DNA of 64,000 nucleotides from Hepsetus odoe (lineage: Eukaryota; Chordata; Actinopteri; Characiformes; Hepsetidae): NCBI GenBank assembly GCA_017165825.1, contig CM029379.1, positions 21,901,972 to 21,965,971 of the forward strand. The letters run 5' to 3'. Positions 47,551 through 60,680 of this stretch are shown piece by piece. How positions within the stretch are numbered: position 1 is the stretch's first letter; each line of letters begins with the position of its first letter. The notes under the pieces are model-generated. The model ran no database searches, had not been told where the DNA came from, and saw only the letters and a list, made by a program, of their open reading frames with translations. The translations under genes were made by a program, and so were the position numbers.

Positions 47551-48484
47551 CAGCCACAACATTAAAACCACTGAGGGGAAACGTGAATTACATTGATGAT
47601 CTTGTTATAATGGCACCTGGCAATGTGCTGTGTACAGGAAAATGGCCAGGCATTTTTGATAAAAATCAATTGGTGATTGCTGGAAAACTGAAGCAGAGTA
47701 TTTTCAAATCGGCAGGTCTTATGGAGTGTCCCATGTATATTCTGGTGTCCCAGGAAGGGGAATGGGTGAACCCATGACAGGGTGGTGGGAACTAAAGGTT
47801 TACTAATGTGCATGGTTTTAAAAGCTAGCCTTTCTGGTTCAGTTCCACAGGAGAATTACTGTATGACAGATTGTTTAAAAACTGAATGCTGGTTACAATA
47901 GAAAGGTGTCAGAACACAGTGCTTTACACCTTGCTGCATATAGGGATGTGTAGCAACAGACCTGTCAGAGTAATGACCACGGTCCAAAAAAAGGGCCTGC
48001 AATGGCACTGGATCATGGAGCAATGGAAGAAGGTGGCCTGGTCTGACGAACCACAATTTCTTTGAGAGGATGCACAATGGGAAGAAAGCAGATAGATTAG
48101 ATTAGTAAGAAGGTAAGGTTGATGTTCTTCTGGGAAACCTTGGGTTCTAGCAATTATGTGAATGTCACTTTGGCCCCTACCACCAATCTAGTCTTTATTA
48201 AAATCCAAGTACATCTTTAATGGCATTCCAAGTGCCCTCTTTCAGCAGGATTATGCTCCCTGACACACTGCAGACACTGTTCAGGATTTTTTAGGTTTGG
48301 GGAACATAACAAAGAGCTCAAGGTGTTGCCTCCAAATTTCCAAGATCTTGATCTTACCAAACATCTGTAGGATTTGCTGGACAGTCTAGTCCAGTCCGGT
48401 CAAGAATCTGCTATGATGGGTCAGAACTGTTTGGCAAGAGAGAGCTAGACGTTATTAGGCAGGCAGTTTTAATGTTATAGCTGT
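47551..48484 (+). pseudogene. degenerate Tc1-like transposon
   Basis: The terminal sequences mirror each other: CAGCCACAACATTAAAACCA on the left and TTTTAATGTTATAGCTG on the right. The interior follows the widespread fish Tc1 transposase region in + orientation, with recognisable blocks GGAGCAATGGAAGAAGGTGG, TGTTCTTCTGGGAAACCTTG and TCTTTCAGCAGGATTATGC (Q-Q-D-Y-A, formerly the D-N-A catalytic motif). Many stops and deletions, and a length of about 930 bp against well over 1.2 kb for complete relatives, show that it is dead. Confidence 0.85.
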
Positions 48485-49199
48485 ACATTGAACTATTGTT
48501 CAACACATATAGTGTGCCTAATGAAATATTAGAAATATTTTTAATGTGAGCAGCAAAAATGCCAATTTCATCCTTAAGAGCACACAACAGAGCCAGATGT
48601 TTAAAGAGAACATGCTGTACAGTATTCCTTTTTCCTGTCAAGGTTTAAAATCAATCTGCAGTATACAACTGTCTTTCTTCTCCTGGCTGTAGTGTCAGAC
48701 TGCATCAGTGCAGAATGAGAGAACATGTCATCAGTCCATTGCAGAATTCAATCAGAAAGAGCACAACCCATTGGAGAAATGAGGTCAGCAGGAAGCTACA
48801 GATAGACGGAAATTATTCACACATGCCCTGAATGATATAATTCACTTTCTAACTACAAAGCACCACAACCAGAACCTGTAAATGGTAGATGGTGAGTGCT
48901 TTTTATAACTGCCAAGTTATCATACTGACTCCCTTTTTTTTTTTTTATATTAACTCTGAAATGCCAACTTTTTAGCAAAAGGACAAAAAGAAGTGTTCTT
49001 TAATTAAAATCAATATAACAAGATTTTATTCCAAGCAGAACCTTAATCAGTCAGTTTTATTGGTCCAGTCATCATGTAATATTCATGTAATATAATCTGT
49101 TTAAATTTAGCAATTTTGCATGGCTGATATGACTGTGTTCTTTAACATCTGTTGTGTCTCTCAAACTTTTTCATTATATGATCCAAGTTATACAATACA

Positions 49200-49750
49200 T
49201 ACAGTACTGTGCAAAAGTTTTAGGCAGGTGTGGAAAAAATGCTGTAAACAAAGAATGCTTTCAAAAATGGAAGTCTTAATCATATATTTTCAACAATCAA
49301 CAAAATGCAGTGAATGAACAAAAGAGAAATCAAAATTAAAATAAATCAATATTTGGTGTGACCACCCTTTGCCTTCAAAACAGCATCAATTCCTCTAGGT
49401 ACACTTGCACACAGTTTTTGAAGGAACTCGGCTGGTAGGTTGTTCCAAACATCTTGGAGAACTAACCACAGATCTTCTGTGGATGTAGCTTCCTCACATC
49501 CTCTCTTCATGTAATCCAGACACACTGGATGATGTTGAGATCAGGGCTCTGTGGGGGCCAGAAGAACTGATGCTGGTTTGAAGGCAAAAGGTAGTAACAC
49601 CAAATATTGATTTGATTTAGATTTTTCTTTTGTTCGCTTACTTTGCATTTTGTAAATTGATAAAAATAAACAATTATTTAGATTTCTGAAAGCACTCTTT
49701 GTTTACAGTATTTGTTCCACACCTCCCTAAAACTTTTGCACAGTACTGTA
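49200..49750 (-). mobile_element. foldback Tc1-like element, complete, about 551 bp
   Basis: Termini are TACAGTACTGTGCAAAAGTT and ACTTTTGCACAGTACTGTA. The arms mirror each other for about 200 bp, and the centre carries the transposase-derived block (GATGATGTTGAGATCAGGGC, antisense of the P-D-L-N region). It has the same layout as 25185-25727 in reverse orientation. Confidence 0.85.
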
Positions 49751-50332
49751 TTTCTAAATGATAATGTCTTTATGGATAAGTACAAAGGTTAGGTACTTAT
49801 AAAAAGGAGTTTAAAAATGTTTAAAAGCTGAATTTGTGGGTACTTTTGAGGAAACCAAAATGAGTTTTTTATGACTTTTTTTTTATAAGTGTGCTGTTAA
49901 AATGGACTTTCAAGGGTTTGATAGCAGCATTATGTTGCTGTAAATTTTTCTAATTAAAAGGTTCTTCCTAGGCACAAATTATAGTCTAGTCATGAGCTAA
50001 AACATGCAGTAATTGGGTTTTAATTGCATATCCATATTTCAGGATAATAACCTAAGAACATCTGAATACAGAGCCGTTTTAAAACGCTGAAACCTACACG
50101 CTGCAGTTTTCACTGCACTGGTTAAAGTCTCTCATGGGTGCCTTAGGGAGCAAAATGGAGCTGTGTGATTGGACGTAACTCTGGAGTGGACACGTTTTCA
50201 GTCAGTGACGTAAAAGCTTATTGATGATCTTAACCAGCTATGGGGTTGGTCTGTGCACGCTTTGGCCATGGCAAATTGGCCAACCATTGATTCACAAGAT
50301 TCTGTAGAATGACTATTGATCAGACACCCTTG

Positions 50333-50371
<39 letters not shown>

Positions 50372-51918
50372 CATTTGCATTCAAGTATTTTTGTATAAAA
50401 GAAATGAATAGTTTGACTTCTGCTTGTCTCGTAGAGCTCTGCTGCTTTTTATGTGATGTCTGATGCATTTAGCATCCACCCAACATCTGCCTCTCTCTTT
50501 CCATGACTACTTCTCTCTCCTCAGCCTCTCACCCTTCTCAATCCTATACTACAGCTATCATGGTGCAGTGTCTGTTACCTTCTGCTGTAGTTGCTGCTCG
50601 TAAGACATTTCGTTTGAACACCATGTTTTTTGAGAGTGCAAAATTCATGCTTTCAGCTACAAGAATTTGTATTTCGTGCTTCAAGTGTTCTATGTCTTGA
50701 TACTGAAAGAAAGCAGTGCAGCTGAAATGAAAACAATACAGAAATCTTCTGCAAAATGTTTCTGAAATTAAAAAAGAAATCTCCATTGTTTCCATTTTTA
50801 TATTAACATTAAAATATGAGCACACAAAACCCTTTACAAAATTATGCGATATCTATACAGCCTGGCAGTTTCTTCATACTTACTGTTTTTGACAGATACT
50901 TATAGGAGAGTGAGGGGCATGTCTCGATTAGAATTTAAAATTTTACAAGTCTTATAAGACTTTTTATTTTAAATATTTTTTTTTATTTTTTATTTGTGTA
51001 AGTGTGTATGTGGGTTTAGTAGAGTGAATTCCATGAGATTTTACTTTTTGATGCACCTGGTAAGAATTTTTTTGCTTGAATCTTTTCAGAAAGAAAGACT
51101 GAGTGAGAAAAAAAGACACAGAAGACTTAAGGCTAGTGTACAGGGAAAGGGTTGCTGTTTTTTATTTTAATTTTCCTGTCATGTACCAGCCTTTAAAGGA
51201 CCATTCTTAAGATCAATGTCACTGTTAGACCACAACAGTTAGGCACAGATTATCTCTCCAAAGAAGTATTTACAGAGATGCACAGTTTCAGTGGCTGTTT
51301 TTCCCCTATGATTTCTTTTTCCTCTTTTACCATTGCCTGATCAGTTCTGAGCTATGCTTAAAGACAAGAACAGGCAAGAAAAAAATCCTCTCTTTAAATC
51401 CTCTTTTTTGGGAAACAGCATTACAGTTATTGTAAAAAATGATCTCATGTTCCCTCCAAAAAAGGGAAAAAAGTCTTTATTATGAGTTTACTGGGTGTTT
51501 CTTTTAAATGCAGGAGTGACAATAGCAAATTCCTCTCCCAGTTACTTCAATCATATCTTATCAACTTATAAATCACTCAGTGTGAATGTCTGACATTATA
51601 GTCTTTGACATAACTTTATAGAAATATCTCTTTGAACTCAAAAGGCTAAAGACAGATTGCTAATATGACAGAATGATCTTTTTAAAATGGGTTTTTTTCT
51701 CTAGGAGAGAAATCAGTAACACTTCACTGCAGTGGATAGTGATCATAAAGCTACTTCACCTTTAAGACAGTTGGCATTAACCTACGACATACATTGATAA
51801 AGGATTATTCCAAGATGTGTCAGCTTTCATTACAGTTTCTGGGATGAAACTGATGAAAGCAGCCTTTATGATAAGTGATGCTTATCAACATAAAACTTGA
51901 GCGATATCAATGTATGAT

Positions 51919-52169
51919 CTTATCAGTGGTCATTATCAGTATTAATGTAGGTTCATATCAGTGGTTTTTATCAGCACTAATGTAGGTTCCTTTCAGGGGT
52001 CATTATCAGTATTAATGTAGGTTCTTATCAGTGGTTTTTATCAGTATTAATGTAGGTTCTTATCAGTGGTTTTTATCAGTATTAATGTAGGTTCCTTTCA
52101 GTGTTTTTTATGAGTATTAATGAGTATTATGAGTATTAATCTTATCAGTGGTTATTGTCAGTATTAATC
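51919..52169. repeat. minisatellite, ~35-bp unit, about 7 units
   Basis: The unit is approximately TATCAGTGGTTTTTATCAG followed by TATTAATGTAGGTTCT. Successive units differ at a few positions (tcatta/tttta, tatca/tttca), and the last ones are broken by TGAGTATTA insertions. Confidence 0.9.
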
Positions 52170-53865
52170 ATTCATCATCAGTATCACTATCAGTAAAGTG
52201 TTACTGAGAAATCTCAGGAAAACAATATTTAAGTTTAAATAAAGAGATAGAGAGATTAGATAAATATACATTTATCACGTTGTTCAAGTTCTCATAGTAA
52301 CTGCTTTTGGAAAGGTTAACTGAAAACATGACTTATCTTGAATTTGACCTTGAGTGTGTTTGGTATCATAACTGTATTATCGTTATATTGATATGGATAG
52401 TTGATACAGACAACCATCAGACCACTCTACACCTGTGGTTCCCAAATATCTTTTTAGGTGTTTGGAGAAAACTTTCATGCCTTCTGGCTTAAATTAAATT
52501 TACATTTACTTTGTAACACCTAGGGTGCCTCCAGGAGCAGGTGCTGATTTTGCTGGGTAAAAAAACAGGAAGTGTCATAAAATTAGAGAGAGAGAGAGAG
52601 ACAGACAGACAGAGATTTGATAGATAAAGAGGTCTGTTTTTAATGTTCATACTCAAAAGCAAAAAGGGTCTAAAAAGAATTTCTCAAAATATTAATAAGG
52701 GGACCTTTTGGGAAGGCATGTTAGGCTATTCTTTTAAAGATTCTCTAAAGCAGTGATTTTAAAATTCTAGGCACTCACAGCCTATTGCGTATTTCTAATT
52801 CCTGCCCCAACATACCTGATTTTCCTCATCAGCTAGGCTAGTTATCAAGCTCTTTATACGTTGGATCAGGTATATCTAAGGCAGAGAATAGCTGTAACTA
52901 TGCAGGACAGAGGGACCGGACTACACCACCTGTATAACCAAAAAGTTATACAGCTCCACTATTTTTATCAGAACTATATTCAAAGAACCCTTTTAAAGTA
53001 TTACAAAGAGGCCATTTTGTTTCTAGTATACACATAAAAAGCATAGTCTGTAAATAAAATGATTTTGTATGTAACCTTTGCCATGAATAACCTTTTATTT
53101 AGGATATTCTGCTTAAATTATTATACATGGGTTAGTCTTAGTGGCAGATGCGGTGGTGTGTGGATGCCTACCGTAGTATATTTAGATTTATTTTGCAAAG
53201 ATTTGGTGTTCTTTTTAATCTGTTTTAAAATGCCTCTCACATTGTGCAATAATTTGGCCGCTCCATGAAGTCAGCTCAGGTCGACAGAGAGGGAAAAGGA
53301 GGAGGCAGAATAAGCTGAAGGTTTGGGTTAGATATTCTTCTAACTCTTGACTTGTTTTAAATCTTTAAATTTCCTTTTTGGATGGATAACTTACTCTATA
53401 AGTCGGATGGCACCTTGATACGGTACATAGGTCAGTACAGAACAGTGTTTGGGAGCTACTATACAAGCAGATTTGTTTTGAATAGATCTGGCTTTTTTGG
53501 AGTAAAGATGTCATATATTTTATGTCTTTCATAATCTTGTTGGAATATAGTCCGAAGAGACCCCCTCTCATCCATGTGTTTACATTCAACCACTCCTCAA
53601 GCTCTGTAGCTATTCCCATTGCAGCTGACGTCAGGAGTGAAAGAGAGAAAACAGGGAGCCCGAGTGGGTGTGTATGTGTATGAGAGAGAGTATGTGCACC
53701 ACACCTACTGTCACTCGGGAAGCACACCTGGAAATAAGAATTATTATCATTGTTAATGTTCTAATTTTATTATATTAAAGAAGGGGTTAAGAAGTTTTTT
53801 TTATGTATTTTTTATTTTTTTATGTGCTATGAGAGGATCAGATCCAGTAGGTTTGTTGCACATAT

Positions 53866-53868
<3 letters not shown>

Positions 53869-53930
<62 letters not shown>

Positions 53931-53949
53931 GTCTCCTTCCCTCTCTCTC
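53869..53949. repeat. (CT)n microsatellite
   Basis: A CT run with G interruptions near its 3' end. Confidence 0.95.
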
Positions 53950-56549
53950 AGGAATACTATAGTAAATGGCTCTATAAGCTAGACTGTAAATATGAGCTTG
54001 TAATAGCTGAGGAAAGGGCTTACATTTGTTGTTTTTCTTTGCTTTCCGAAACATCCACTCAGAGTGGTAGCTTCCCCAGTGTATAGACTTGGTGGGGAAT
54101 TGGAGGCTGTATGTATGTCTTGTCCTATCCCTCATGTCCTTCCATGTTGAGTGAATGACGCAACCGTGAGCCATCTCTTGCCTATGAGGTGTTTTTATAG
54201 CTGTGGATCTAGGGAGGAGAGTGAGCCTGTGTGTGCCAGTTTCTCAAGCTCACGTCAGTTTCTGACGCAAAGCACGAGGAAGTCCTTTGGCTCAAGCTTG
54301 GGTTGGGTTCAGGCAAAGTTGCTGTGTACAGGTTTGGTCCAGAATTCCAGGTCTGATTAAACATCTGTAACATAGTGTAGCTGTTTGAAGGGAGGGAGGA
54401 TTCTTATTAGAGTGCTCATAGAAACCCTGCACTAGAGGTGTAACTAATTCACTGGCAAATCTTTACCCAGGCGTACTGTGTGCATATATGTGTGCCGTCA
54501 TGCCTGTTTTGTACCTCAATTCCCCTGTTAGCTCATGCAATATCAGACATAGGTTGCTCCCTCATTAATTATTCCACTGGATTGGAAGACTGAATGCATT
54601 ATGTATTTTACTAAACTTTAAGCAGCTGATGTGCAAACACATAAATAAGCTATGTTATAAATAAGCCTCATTATGCTATTTGATAATGACCTTCTATTTC
54701 TTGTGCTTTTATAGCAGCTTAAATGACATTTATAGACAGAAAGGCACCCTATGACCCTTCACTATGGCTGCATTTTAAATATGACCTGCACACATTTGAG
54801 GTGGGCAAAAAGCAATACTTACTATTGCTGGTTCTGATAAACGTGATTGGCAATTATATTTGTTCCAAAGCCAATAGTGTCTCAGGGACTATATGTGCCA
54901 TAATGTATTAAAACAGTATGTTATATCTTAAACCTAAAAAAAACTAAAATAATCTGTCGCGTTAAATAACAATTTAACTGTTATCTCGATACAGGTAAAA
55001 TGATTCTGGATTATTTTGCTGATTGAAAGTCAAATTATTTGCAAGCTGTAAAGTCACATTTTGCATTCTGTTAAAACGAGAGGTGCATTTAAAGGTGCAT
55101 TTCAGATTAACTCTGAAGACTCCAGTGCATTCACATCACTGACTGAAATACAAATGTGCCTTGACTATGACCTTACAAGCACTGATTAGATGTTGGGCAG
55201 GCTCACTCTATTTGCATATTCTGTTCATATTACACATCAGATATTCTTTTAATAAAAAATAAAACTGCTAGTATTTAAGAAGGACACTTTCATAATGCCA
55301 ACAGGCAAAACTAAGGACTTGTATGCATCGATATTAAAAGCAAGCTTGTGGAGTCCCTGTGGACTGAGTGAGGGAGTGATGGAACAAGCAATCAAATCCA
55401 ACAGGGGTAAATATAGGAAACCCGAATATGCTGTGTAACTATGTGTATGTGCTTTTGGTTATAAAGATACAGCACAAGCACTCTTATTGAAATATGTTAC
55501 TTTTAAAAAAATGACATTTTATGAGAAACCTTACGTTGAATTCTTAAGTATTGGTGGAGAGTACATTAATAAATATATTCAAACTTTTGGTAGCACATTG
55601 AGAAGCTGCTTAGTGACGTGTGTTTAAACATAATGCATGTTGTATAAGTATGCAAACATATGCATGAAGGAGGCATACTGTATATTACATTGATGTGCAC
55701 CGCTTGACATCCTCTTCGTGAAGTCATCACTCTCCACGAGCCCTTGAGAGGACAGATGTGACGTGACTGCCATTTTATTGATCAAACCAGTAATAAATGT
55801 GAGTTCTCTCTCTCCCTCTCCCCCCCTCTATCTTTTCCTTGCCCACCTTCCTTTAGAGGTAATCATTGTTAGATTACTTCATTTGCTCCGTTGATTGGTT
55901 TTGGGGCACCCTGGCCACTTTCTCTAATAGCAAGCATAGCCCGCTCTCTCTCTTTCTCTCTCTCTCTGTCTCCCTCTCTTTCTGCAATGAACATAACTGT
56001 GATGAGCTCAGTTTAGCTCTGCCTCTGAACATAGTGGTGCTGTCTTCTACCAAACTCAGGGCCAAACTGTGCAACTGCTAATCGGAAGTATTTCAATTAA
56101 AGTAATAATCGAGAATTTTAGTGAATTCTAATGCAGCTACTGTACCAGTGCAGAAAAACAATGAATACATGACAACGAATCCATACATTTTCCACCCATA
56201 GCATATGAGTCTTTTACTGCTAAATATAAGCATAGATTAGTAGCTTTGCTCAGAAACTTTTGATAAATACAGTACAAGGAGCATACACGAACACAGTGAG
56301 AAATTGCCAGCAAAAGTATTATGAAGTACAGTGGGAGTGATAGAGAGGGAGTAAATCACACTTTAGTTGTGTAGTGTTTTGTATCTTGGCACAGACATTG
56401 TGCCTGAGGTTTAGCTATTTGTCACTGTAAACATATTGAATGCAACAGTGCCACAGGATGCTGAAGCATAATGAGGCTTTGACAGAGTTTTGAAACAGCA
56501 AGTCTTCAGGGAGTCCGTACGACAGCACCTTGCTGTTTCTCACGCTTTA

Positions 56550-56567
56550 ACACACACACACACACAC

Positions 56568-56601
<34 letters not shown>
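56550..56601. repeat. (CA)n microsatellite
   Basis: A CA run interrupted once by CCTA. Confidence 0.95.
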
Positions 56602-56603
<2 letters not shown>

Positions 56604-57233
56604 CTCTTGTTGTTGATAGATCTAACACCCTTACCCTTTTTTCCTTGTAACGCACACATGCATACTTTAAATAAAAGTCTGCTTATGATTTACACATACA
56701 AAAATAAAACACACTTCCACCCATGGAAAAGCTGGGGTCTTTTAAGTGAGAGTCACTTCTTTGAGAACTCTTGCCCCCAACATTTCTGTCTCTCTTTTGC
56801 TCATTGTCACTTCTTCTGCACCACTGATCCAGTCTTTATTCTAATTGCCCTAAAGCTTCTTTTCAGCCTGCAGAGATTTCGCTACAGACCAATCCCAAGT
56901 CCTCATAGCCAAACGAACAACCTCTGATTTTAGAAAAGCAATCTTTCCTTTTTTCTGACTCCATTTGTTTCTTTCTTTTCCTTACTACCTTTTTCCATTT
57001 TGATTTGTTGCATGCTGATGTCTCCCATGCCTTTTTTTCCCCCAATAAGATTACTCCTTCAGTTTCCTCAAGCAATCATTAGTCTCTACATGGGATTGCA
57101 GAGTTGAAATGAGTTATGTGCATTTCACAGTGCTTTCAGAATTATGCAAGTGCACACGATGTAGTAATCTGTCTTTTCTCTTTGCATTTTTGCCTTGTTC
57201 TTGCCTTGTCTCTTTGTTAATCAAATTTACTGC

Positions 57234-57258
<25 letters not shown>
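57234..57258. repeat. (CT)n run in the branch/polypyrimidine region of the next exon
   Basis: The run ends 27 nt before the exon starting at 57286 and merges with its pyrimidine tract (TCTCTTCGTTTCTCTTTGCAG). Confidence 0.95.
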
Positions 57259-57267
<9 letters not shown>

Positions 57268-57285
57268 CTTCGTTTCTCTTTGCAG

Positions 57286-57459
57286 GAGAGCTGTATATAG
57301 GTGGTGTGGGGAAGACTATGTATAACAGTCTGCCAAAACTAATTGCGTCCCGAGACGGTTACCAGGGTTGCCTGGCATCCGTGGACCTGAATGGTAGACT
57401 GCCAGACTTAATCGCAGACGCCCTCCACAGGGTGGGCCAGGTGGATCGAGGATGCGACG
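57286..57459 (+). CDS. nrxn2: nrxn2 exon, end of LNS5, 174 nt
   Basis: The acceptor is TTTCTCTTTGCAG and the donor is G/GTCAGT. Phase is 1-1 with 57 full codons. It starts E-L-Y-I-G-G-V-G-K-T-M-Y and contains Y-Q-G-C-L-A-S-V-D-L-N-G-R-L-P-D-L, the closing strands of LNS5. It ends G-Q-V-D-R-G-C-D, with the two cysteines expected to pair. I-A-D-A-L-H-R (rather than the I-S-D-A-L-F-C of neurexin-1) supports neurexin-2 over neurexin-1. Open reading continues upstream into the CT repeat, but that peptide is low-complexity and intronic. Confidence 0.97.
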
Positions 57460-58230
57460 GTCAGTAATCATAGCAATTTTGACTGACACACTAATATGTG
57501 CATAGATGTTGTTCACTAGCCTGCATAAACATTTACTCTTCGAAGCAATCAAAATAAGATACGGCTCATTCTGTAAGAGGGATTAATATCCGTTATCTCA
57601 CTATTAATCTTCCGTTCTTATTAATGAGGCCATGATTAAACTGTACATTATTTATGTATTTTATTTATTTAACACTGGAAGTGTTTCTCATGAAAAAGAG
57701 ATTAAATTCAGAGTTCATAATTAAGAGGTAACAGCTTGAACACTGTTCAACCCAATAAACTTGGATAATATCACTGCGTCGTAGTTTTTGTAATAGGGTA
57801 TTAGGAATCTGTGCTTAGTGTAAAAGTCAAGATTCTGTTGTCTTGACATGATGGGGTCCAGGATATTAGGTTTTAATAGCCAAGGTTTTTTTTCTGGGAT
57901 AAAAGAAAGTATTACAAAAGTATTATAGCTGCAGGGCCAATTCATTTGTTTTTACAAATGTACTATTTGGGTCTTAGATCAAAATATATTGCATAACACA
58001 CATATAGACTGAGTGTTTAAACTATTTAGCTCTTGATATCAAATCATAATTGAAGCATTCTAAAAATTGTAAAACCACAATAATAAAGTGGCACATTTTA
58101 TTGACTTTAAGGATTCAAATGGCCATGACATATCCAACTGACGCCAGACAACGCTGATCAGCTTTGCAAAAGGGACAAGAACAGTACTATCACCATAGGT
58201 TATAGGAAACTATTTTACTATATTGTGTTT

Positions 58231-58519
58231 CAAGAGTGAGAAGAAAGGTTTACAGGACAGTAATGAGACCAGCTATGCTATACAGAGATTTTCATTGCCT
58301 GTGATGAGGATGGTCTGAATTAGAAATTAGTATACTAGAGGGACAGCTTGGACATTCTGGAGAACTTTGAGAAAGAGGAGAAGAAAAAATCCAAAGAGGA
58401 GATTTATAAATGTGGTGAGAGAAGACATACAGGCAGTTGGTTTGCAGAGGGCAGGAAGAAATGGAGATCGTTGATCCACCATGGCGACCCTTAAATGGGA
58501 GCAGCCGAAAGAAGGAGAA
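58231..58519 (+). pseudogene. LINE 3' remnant, same family as 14735-16945
   Basis: Decayed blocks follow the LINE C-terminal coding region in order: AGAAAGGTTTACAGGACAGT, GAATTAGAAATTAGTATACT, AGAGGGACAGCTTGGACATTC, and the 3' end CACCATGGCGACCCTTAAAT, close to the equivalents at 34150-34580. There is no open frame. It is a 5'-truncated copy. Confidence 0.72.
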
Positions 58520-60259
58520 GATTTAACTCTATGTTGTTTGTTACTTTTATTCAAAACTATATTATTTAATTACATTTTTATTCATTTCCATCAGCTGTAC
58601 CCAGCCTCCTCCCTGCTCTCCCCCTAAGCTATTAATGGCCCCATTCCCCAATGTTGGAAGACTTCAGTAATGCTGTTCGTGTGGCCATACACACGATAGT
58701 CAAATGCCATGGCTTAACTGAACATGTTAACGGGTCCAAAGAATCCTCCTTTTAGATCCAGAGCAGGTTTATTCACCTCCCTTTAATTTTTATCCACATG
58801 CTCAAAATCACAAAATACTTTTTGCTTACAGGATTTTTACACGTTATTCTATGAACGGCAGCAAAGTAAAAGTGTATGGACTTTCTAAACATCTAATATT
58901 ACACCTAACATATCATCTGAGAATGACTCCGCAGTGAAAGCAGTAGTTAGTGATGATGTTGTGTTTGTTTTGTTCTCAAAGGCCCTTGTGTCAGCAAAAA
59001 GCTGCAAACTTCACAAAATGGTCTCCATGTACAATAACCGCAAATGAGCATGCCTTCATTTTAAGCTTAATGTTACCGGCTCATCTAGAGTGCCCTTTCC
59101 TTCTGCTAAAAATCATCAATCTTTCCTTTCCTGTAACATTCAATATGAAGCCTGGCCAGCAATATTCCAGACAAGCACATCAGCCATATGCACACAGCCT
59201 TTTATTTGTAGCTGTAAGCCCCAGCTTGTCTGGCTCACTTTTTTTTTTTTAAAGCATCACAGCGATAATCTGCTACTCTTTGCTGTGATTTCCCAGCGGA
59301 GCCCATCTCATTACAGTTTTACCTCTGTCTACCCCTGCCAAAACACCCTTATTACCTGCACATACACACCCTCTTTCATCACCTAACCATTTTTGTTTCA
59401 GAAAACATTACAATCAGATCGAGTGTTTAAGCTTTGCTCATGTTAAACATATCCTGCTGCATTTTGGAAGGGTAACGATATTGGATTTTCTGTGCCTCCT
59501 CCATTCTGACATTTGGTTAGGAGCTTTATTTTCCTTGATGTGAGATACTTAGCAAAGCACTTTAAGTCAGAGCCTAATTTGAAAAGCATAATCATGTATT
59601 CATGCCTTGCTTCCATTCATCAACTGATGTCAAATCAGCTGTCGTATGAAAAGCTATAAGATTTTTTGATTTCATAGACTAAATGGTTCAACAAAAACAT
59701 GCGTAATTTCCACACCATTCCATTTCTACTGAGCTAACATAAGTGAAGATGAACAAATAAAGGAAATAAAGGAAAATTTTACATTTTGAAATTAAGCCAT
59801 TTTTGTGACACCATCAAAATTAAATCCAATCAAAAATTTGCTTGAAAAATGCTTTTTGTAAATTACTTGTTTAAATGTTTACAGTCAGGAGATTGTATGT
59901 ATGTATCTCAATATGGGTAAATACTGTCTTTCAGCTCATGTTAAACGAGAGTAAGAACTAAAAGTATGCCTTAATAGCTGTAGTGATAGTAATTTCTTTC
60001 TTGTAAGAAATAAGAAACATCCCTGTTCAAAATTCAATAATTGTACGTGAAAAAATGTGAAAATCCTATGTATACATCCCTGCAGTCTATCAAATATCAT
60101 TTTAGTTTAAAGAGGGAAGGAAGGGAAAGAGAGAGGCAGGGGAGGGTGGGGGAGAAGAAAAAGAGACATCCAGACATCCAGAGGGGAGAACGAGACATAC
60201 CCTGCCAGATGTTTCTGCCAGCTGTCTTTAGCAGGTAGAGGTGTCACAGAGTGTGTGAA

Positions 60260-60261
<2 letters not shown>

Positions 60262-60320
<59 letters not shown>

Positions 60321-60332
60321 GCTCTCTCTCTC
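60262..60332. repeat. (CT)n microsatellite
   Basis: A CT run with TTT and G interruptions toward its end; preceded by purine-rich sequence at 60108-60190. Confidence 0.95.
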
Positions 60333-60489
60333 AAGTTTCTCAAAGAAACACACAGAATTCCACAACACATACACACACACTAAATAAGCCAAATATATAC
60401 ACTTCTGACCTCTTTGGAGTGGCATCATAAGCTTGTGATTATGCTAAACCTGACCTGCAGTTATTGCAGAAATAGCATTTTGTTTTAAT

Positions 60490-60680
60490 TGATGCCCCCA
60501 GACTCCTCCGATCATTACCATATGATTGATGGCCCAGTCAGCTCTTTAGGCCATTAGAATAATAACCAATAAAATTAAACATCTCATTTGAGCACCGGCT
60601 CTTTAATGAAGGAAATAAAATGACTAGACATTGACTACATTTTTCATTTGCATAAAATACACATTAATTCAGCCACAGTG
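60490..60680. other. possible conserved non-coding element
   Basis: Repeat-free, ORF-free sequence with CCAATAAAATTAAAC, ATTTGCATAAAA (octamer-like) and ACATTAATTC homeodomain-type cores. It looks like vertebrate developmental non-coding DNA, but conservation cannot be judged from one sequence. Confidence 0.25.

Larger units (their letters stand above)
39053..57285 (+). other. nrxn2: nrxn2 intron within LNS5, about 18.2 kb
   Basis: Bounded by GTAATT and CTCTTTGCAG. It contains a purine-rich stretch (40491-40645), the 44741-44790 palindrome, two foldback Tc1 elements, three SINEs, a Tc1 remnant, a minisatellite and CT/CA repeats. Nothing recognisable was seen in 39061-40490, 40650-44740 (except CNE-like sequence near 42290-42480 and 44570-44710), 45340-45842, 46304-46994, 48485-49199, 49751-51918, 52170-53868, 53950-56549 and 56602-57233. 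Confidence 0.85.

Noticed and set aside
51919..52169. CRISPR-like direct repeats
   Set aside because: Units are contiguous and variable without spacers, so this is a minisatellite in a vertebrate intron.
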